A stretch of 64,000 bases of DNA from Taenia hydatigena (lineage: Eukaryota; Platyhelminthes; Cestoda; Cyclophyllidea; Taeniidae). The stretch covers positions 6,257,960-6,321,959 of the forward strand of contig JADWOT020000005.1 of assembly GCA_036345935.2 (NCBI GenBank). Reading direction: 5' to 3'. This document shows positions 61,601-64,000 of this stretch, one piece after another. How positions within the stretch are numbered: position 1 is the first letter of the stretch; the number at the start of each line of letters is the position of its first letter. The position numbers were made by a program, and so were the translations under genes. The notes beneath the pieces are model-generated. The model made no database searches. It had not been told where the DNA came from and saw only the letters and a program-made list of their open reading frames with translations.

Positions 61601-63070
61601 TCCTCTACTACCAAGACAGCCTTTTTGCAATGGAAGGTTGGCGTCGGCGACATTTGTAATGCCCTTTTCGAAGCTGCAGCTTTGTCCGTGAACTACCCAG
61701 ACTACTGCTGCGCGCATCTTACCCATACAATCGACGTCGGGAGGAGAGAACTTTGGAAGCTACTGGTTAAATACAAAAATGTGTTCTTATGGCAAGGGAT
61801 TAAGTTTGAAAGAACAGGCACTGGCAAAACTAAACCGATTAAAAGTCATACAGAGGCATGAAGCCCCTTTGGCTGGGAGAAGTAAAGCGTATGGGCGATG
61901 AAGTGATCGAAGACGAGGTCATAAAGCCATCAAAGTTACCGTAGACTTCACCACTTGCTTTGGCAAAAAGGAAAGATTAGTTCGACTCCTTACACAGGTC
62001 AAAGTGGTTCTCCATAGTCGGAATACAAGCAAGTGGAATTGGTAGAAACAGGCAAGGAGAAGAGAGGTTTCACATTGCTATACGGGCTTTATGGATGGCA
62101 CACAAGGCTTTCCAGACTCTGTAATGCAGCTGTTACTTTCTAACAACTTATGCAAAGCCTACTGATTGAATTTATTCCCGAAATATTGCATACTATACCC
62201 AGATGACAGTCTTTTCGTCAAAGGAGATATTTGTAGGGAAACCCTAGTCCATGATTAGTGTTGTACCGCTTGCGAGAGCGGGTTTCTACAATGCTCGGTC
62301 ACCTGCTTGAGACACTGTCTAGTTAGAAGGGATGGCAATTGAAGACTGGGCTAGCGGGAAACAATCAGATTGATCTCCGTGATTACCTAAGCATTTTGCC
62401 TGTGGTTTTACTAAAATGGTAAGCCAGCTGCGTAAAATGGCGCATAAGGAGGCGGAAATAATTGCAAACGGGAGGATAAGGGCTAATGAAACGTTCTAGG
62501 ATTATATGAGACTGCTCTGCTGCGCGCCCAAGTTTCGAATAAAACACCTCACCATTTGTATTCAGTACCAATGGCAGCGATGCAGAAGTGGGCAATATAT
62601 TCTCACAAACGAATGTGTAGCGTCCCGAGGCTCCCTCGAAGGCAAAATGCTAGGGTAGAATATATATATTCACCGGACAGAGGGAAATAGGCTGCTGGCA
62701 CGGCCCGGAGGCCAGCCCACGCAACTAGGGCAATACGACCACCCCTGTGACCTTGACCGAAACCGGTAGTTCCAACAAACAAAGTACTACAAATGAAGAA
62801 GGAAGGATACTTATTGTGGCTAATGCCATCAGCAATCCAAACAAACAAACAAAAGAGTAAAATGCAACAGAATGTGAACTTTTCACTGCACAATGGCTAG
62901 ACACTTCAGATGCCACTTAATAGCGAAGAGGTCCATGGTGGAAAAGGATCATCAAATGCTGATCAGGCTGAAAACAATAAAGTAAGCGAACCGTTGGGCA
63001 GTACAGGAAGGCGAATGCACATGGTGTAATGTGAATGCCCTGCCTCTTAGACCAATCCCAGTTGAAAGGT
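61601..63070 (+). pseudogene. Decayed Ty3/Gypsy pol region, split by a TRIM LTR
   Basis: Successive reading-frame fragments follow the order of a Ty3/Gypsy polyprotein. First comes a pre-RT segment (ELWKLLVKYKNVF, ending 61861), then a GFTLLYGLYGW segment with QLM (about 62065-62160), which is the reverse-transcriptase palm region. A YPDD active-site segment lies near 62195-62206 (Y-x-D-D expected, first position changed to P). An RT/RNase H connection follows around 62410-62600, RNase H-like pieces follow the inserted LTR (from about 62792), and the fragment VNALPLRP near 63030 resembles the segment closing the RNase H domain. Stops and frameshifts are frequent, so it is dead. No LTRs of its own were found. 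Confidence 0.75.
62616..62791 (-). mobile_element. TRIM solo LTR with 4-bp target-site duplication
   Basis: The cleanest LTR in the window: 176 bp, TGTAGCGTC...GTACTACA on the plus strand (TG...CA termini in either reading). It is flanked by AATG on both sides (62612-62615 and 62792-62795). It contains the TATA-like run TATATATATTC, near the expected promoter position on the minus strand. It interrupts the Gypsy pol relic exactly, with pol similarity resuming after it. Confidence 0.92.
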
Positions 63071-63504
63071 GTTGTGGAGAGCACCATATTTTTAAGCCAG
63101 CTCACTTAACACCTTGGAGGATTATGCAGAATACCGATTTCAACACGGCACTAGAATGCAAGGAGCTGCACAGCAAAGGAAATTGTCGTATGGAGCAAGG
63201 AGATGGGATTGTAGTGGTATAAACGGTTTTTCAAAAGTTACACGACAAATCGAGTAAAAGAGACTAATGGCCTACGATCACCTCAAACATGCTTGATTTT
63301 CCCAAGTCTTCTTTCCTTCTAACGGCTTCAAAAGCCCTCACCTCGGGGCAATGGGACCAATCCGGCTTACTTCTACAGGGTTACCAGGGGAAAGGATAGA
63401 AAATTGACACCCTAGCTCCTCTATCACTCACTACGGGGGGTAACCAATGTATTCTCGAAAGTAACTAAAGCAGAACCCATTAAAACACGCGGCGATGAAA
63501 TTGT
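63071..63504. other. No feature recognised
   Basis: Short stretch between the pol relic and the last TRIM. It may be further degenerate retroelement sequence, but I see no motif. Confidence 0.35.
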
Positions 63505-64000
63505 TGTACTACGGATGGGAGAATCTCTGACATCTCATAACGGAAGGACTGACAATAACATCCACCATCGGCATCTATCTCATCCCCGTGTTCTACAGGT
63601 AAGCTATCAACAACTGAAACGACATAAGCCGTGGACCACCTAGAATGATTTCGTTGAGGACATTTTCCTAATATACCTGCTTAAGGAGACCGGTGTGCTA
63701 ACGACTCCCTATGGCAAAAACTGTTGCTCCGAATTTATTTCACCAAACGAGACGAAACTCCAAATCCAGCCGAAGTGTCAAGAGGGATCACAGACATTAA
63801 TAGCAAGCATCGCCTAAGTTGCATCGAATGTGGGCGACTGACACGGTTAGCTCGTAAGTGCTTGTTGCAGCACTAATGACGTTGTGATAACTGAGGCAGG
63901 AGGTTTACTGAGGGGATCGTCGGGGACGACAATCTAAAAAAGAGAGGGCCTATCTACTGCTTTATTTGTTGTGTCTGCCGGTTTCGGTTTTGGTCAAAGA
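63505..64000 (+). mobile_element. TRIM-type element, internal region and start of 3' LTR, cut by window end
   Basis: From TACTACGGATGGGAGAATCT onward it aligns with the internal region of the right-arm TRIM in order (CCCCGTGTTCTACAGG, GTGCTAACGACT, GAATGTGGGCGACTGACACG). The 3' LTR begins near 63955, including TCTGCCGGTTTCGGTTTTGG, and continues past the window. The 5' LTR and primer site are missing or unrecognisable on the left. Confidence 0.75.

Overview
This is eukaryotic nuclear DNA, most likely from a flatworm and probably a tapeworm. The genes are split by very small introns (30-42 nt is common), coding density is low, and GC is moderate. The right half is full of small LTR-bounded elements that resemble the terminal-repeat retrotransposons in miniature (TRIMs) described from taeniid tapeworms. 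The species call is inference. The three proteins I can name were recognised by reading the exons and recalling conserved blocks; no database search was run.

Layout. 1-11.1 kb: no gene I can defend. About 11.1-23.0 kb, minus strand: an orthologue of DEPDC5/Iml1, the GATOR1 subunit. Sixteen exons are resolved from 23042 down to 19887 (two junctions tentative), and further candidate exons lie below. 23.04-24.25 kb: a divergent intergenic region holding an isolated TRIM LTR that points toward DEPDC5. 24252-25109, plus strand: a complete four-exon eEF1B (elongation factor 1-beta) gene. 25.1-34.2 kb: no recognised gene, with a 100-N assembly gap followed by a (CTC)n tract and a strong G-quadruplex-type C/G tract. 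34200-37439, plus strand: a four-exon scribbler/ZNF608/ZNF609-type zinc-finger gene. 40113-52172: a giant palindrome with two arms of about 5.5 kb, roughly 97-98% identical by inspection, around a 968-bp unique spacer. Each arm carries a full TRIM element and older diverged repeat units. 52.9-60.1 kb: further TRIM copies of different ages. 61.6-63.07 kb: a decayed Ty3/Gypsy pol region split by a TRIM solo LTR with a 4-bp target-site duplication. 63.5 kb to the end: a plus-strand TRIM that runs off the window.

How the parts relate. DEPDC5 (amino-acid sensing upstream of TORC1) and eEF1B (translation elongation) are divergently arranged, about 1.2 kb between start codons. The gene-bearing left part and the repeat-dominated right part look like different genomic territories. 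The most notable features are the palindrome, the chain of micro-introns in DEPDC5, and the family of compact LTR elements, one of which may act as a promoter.
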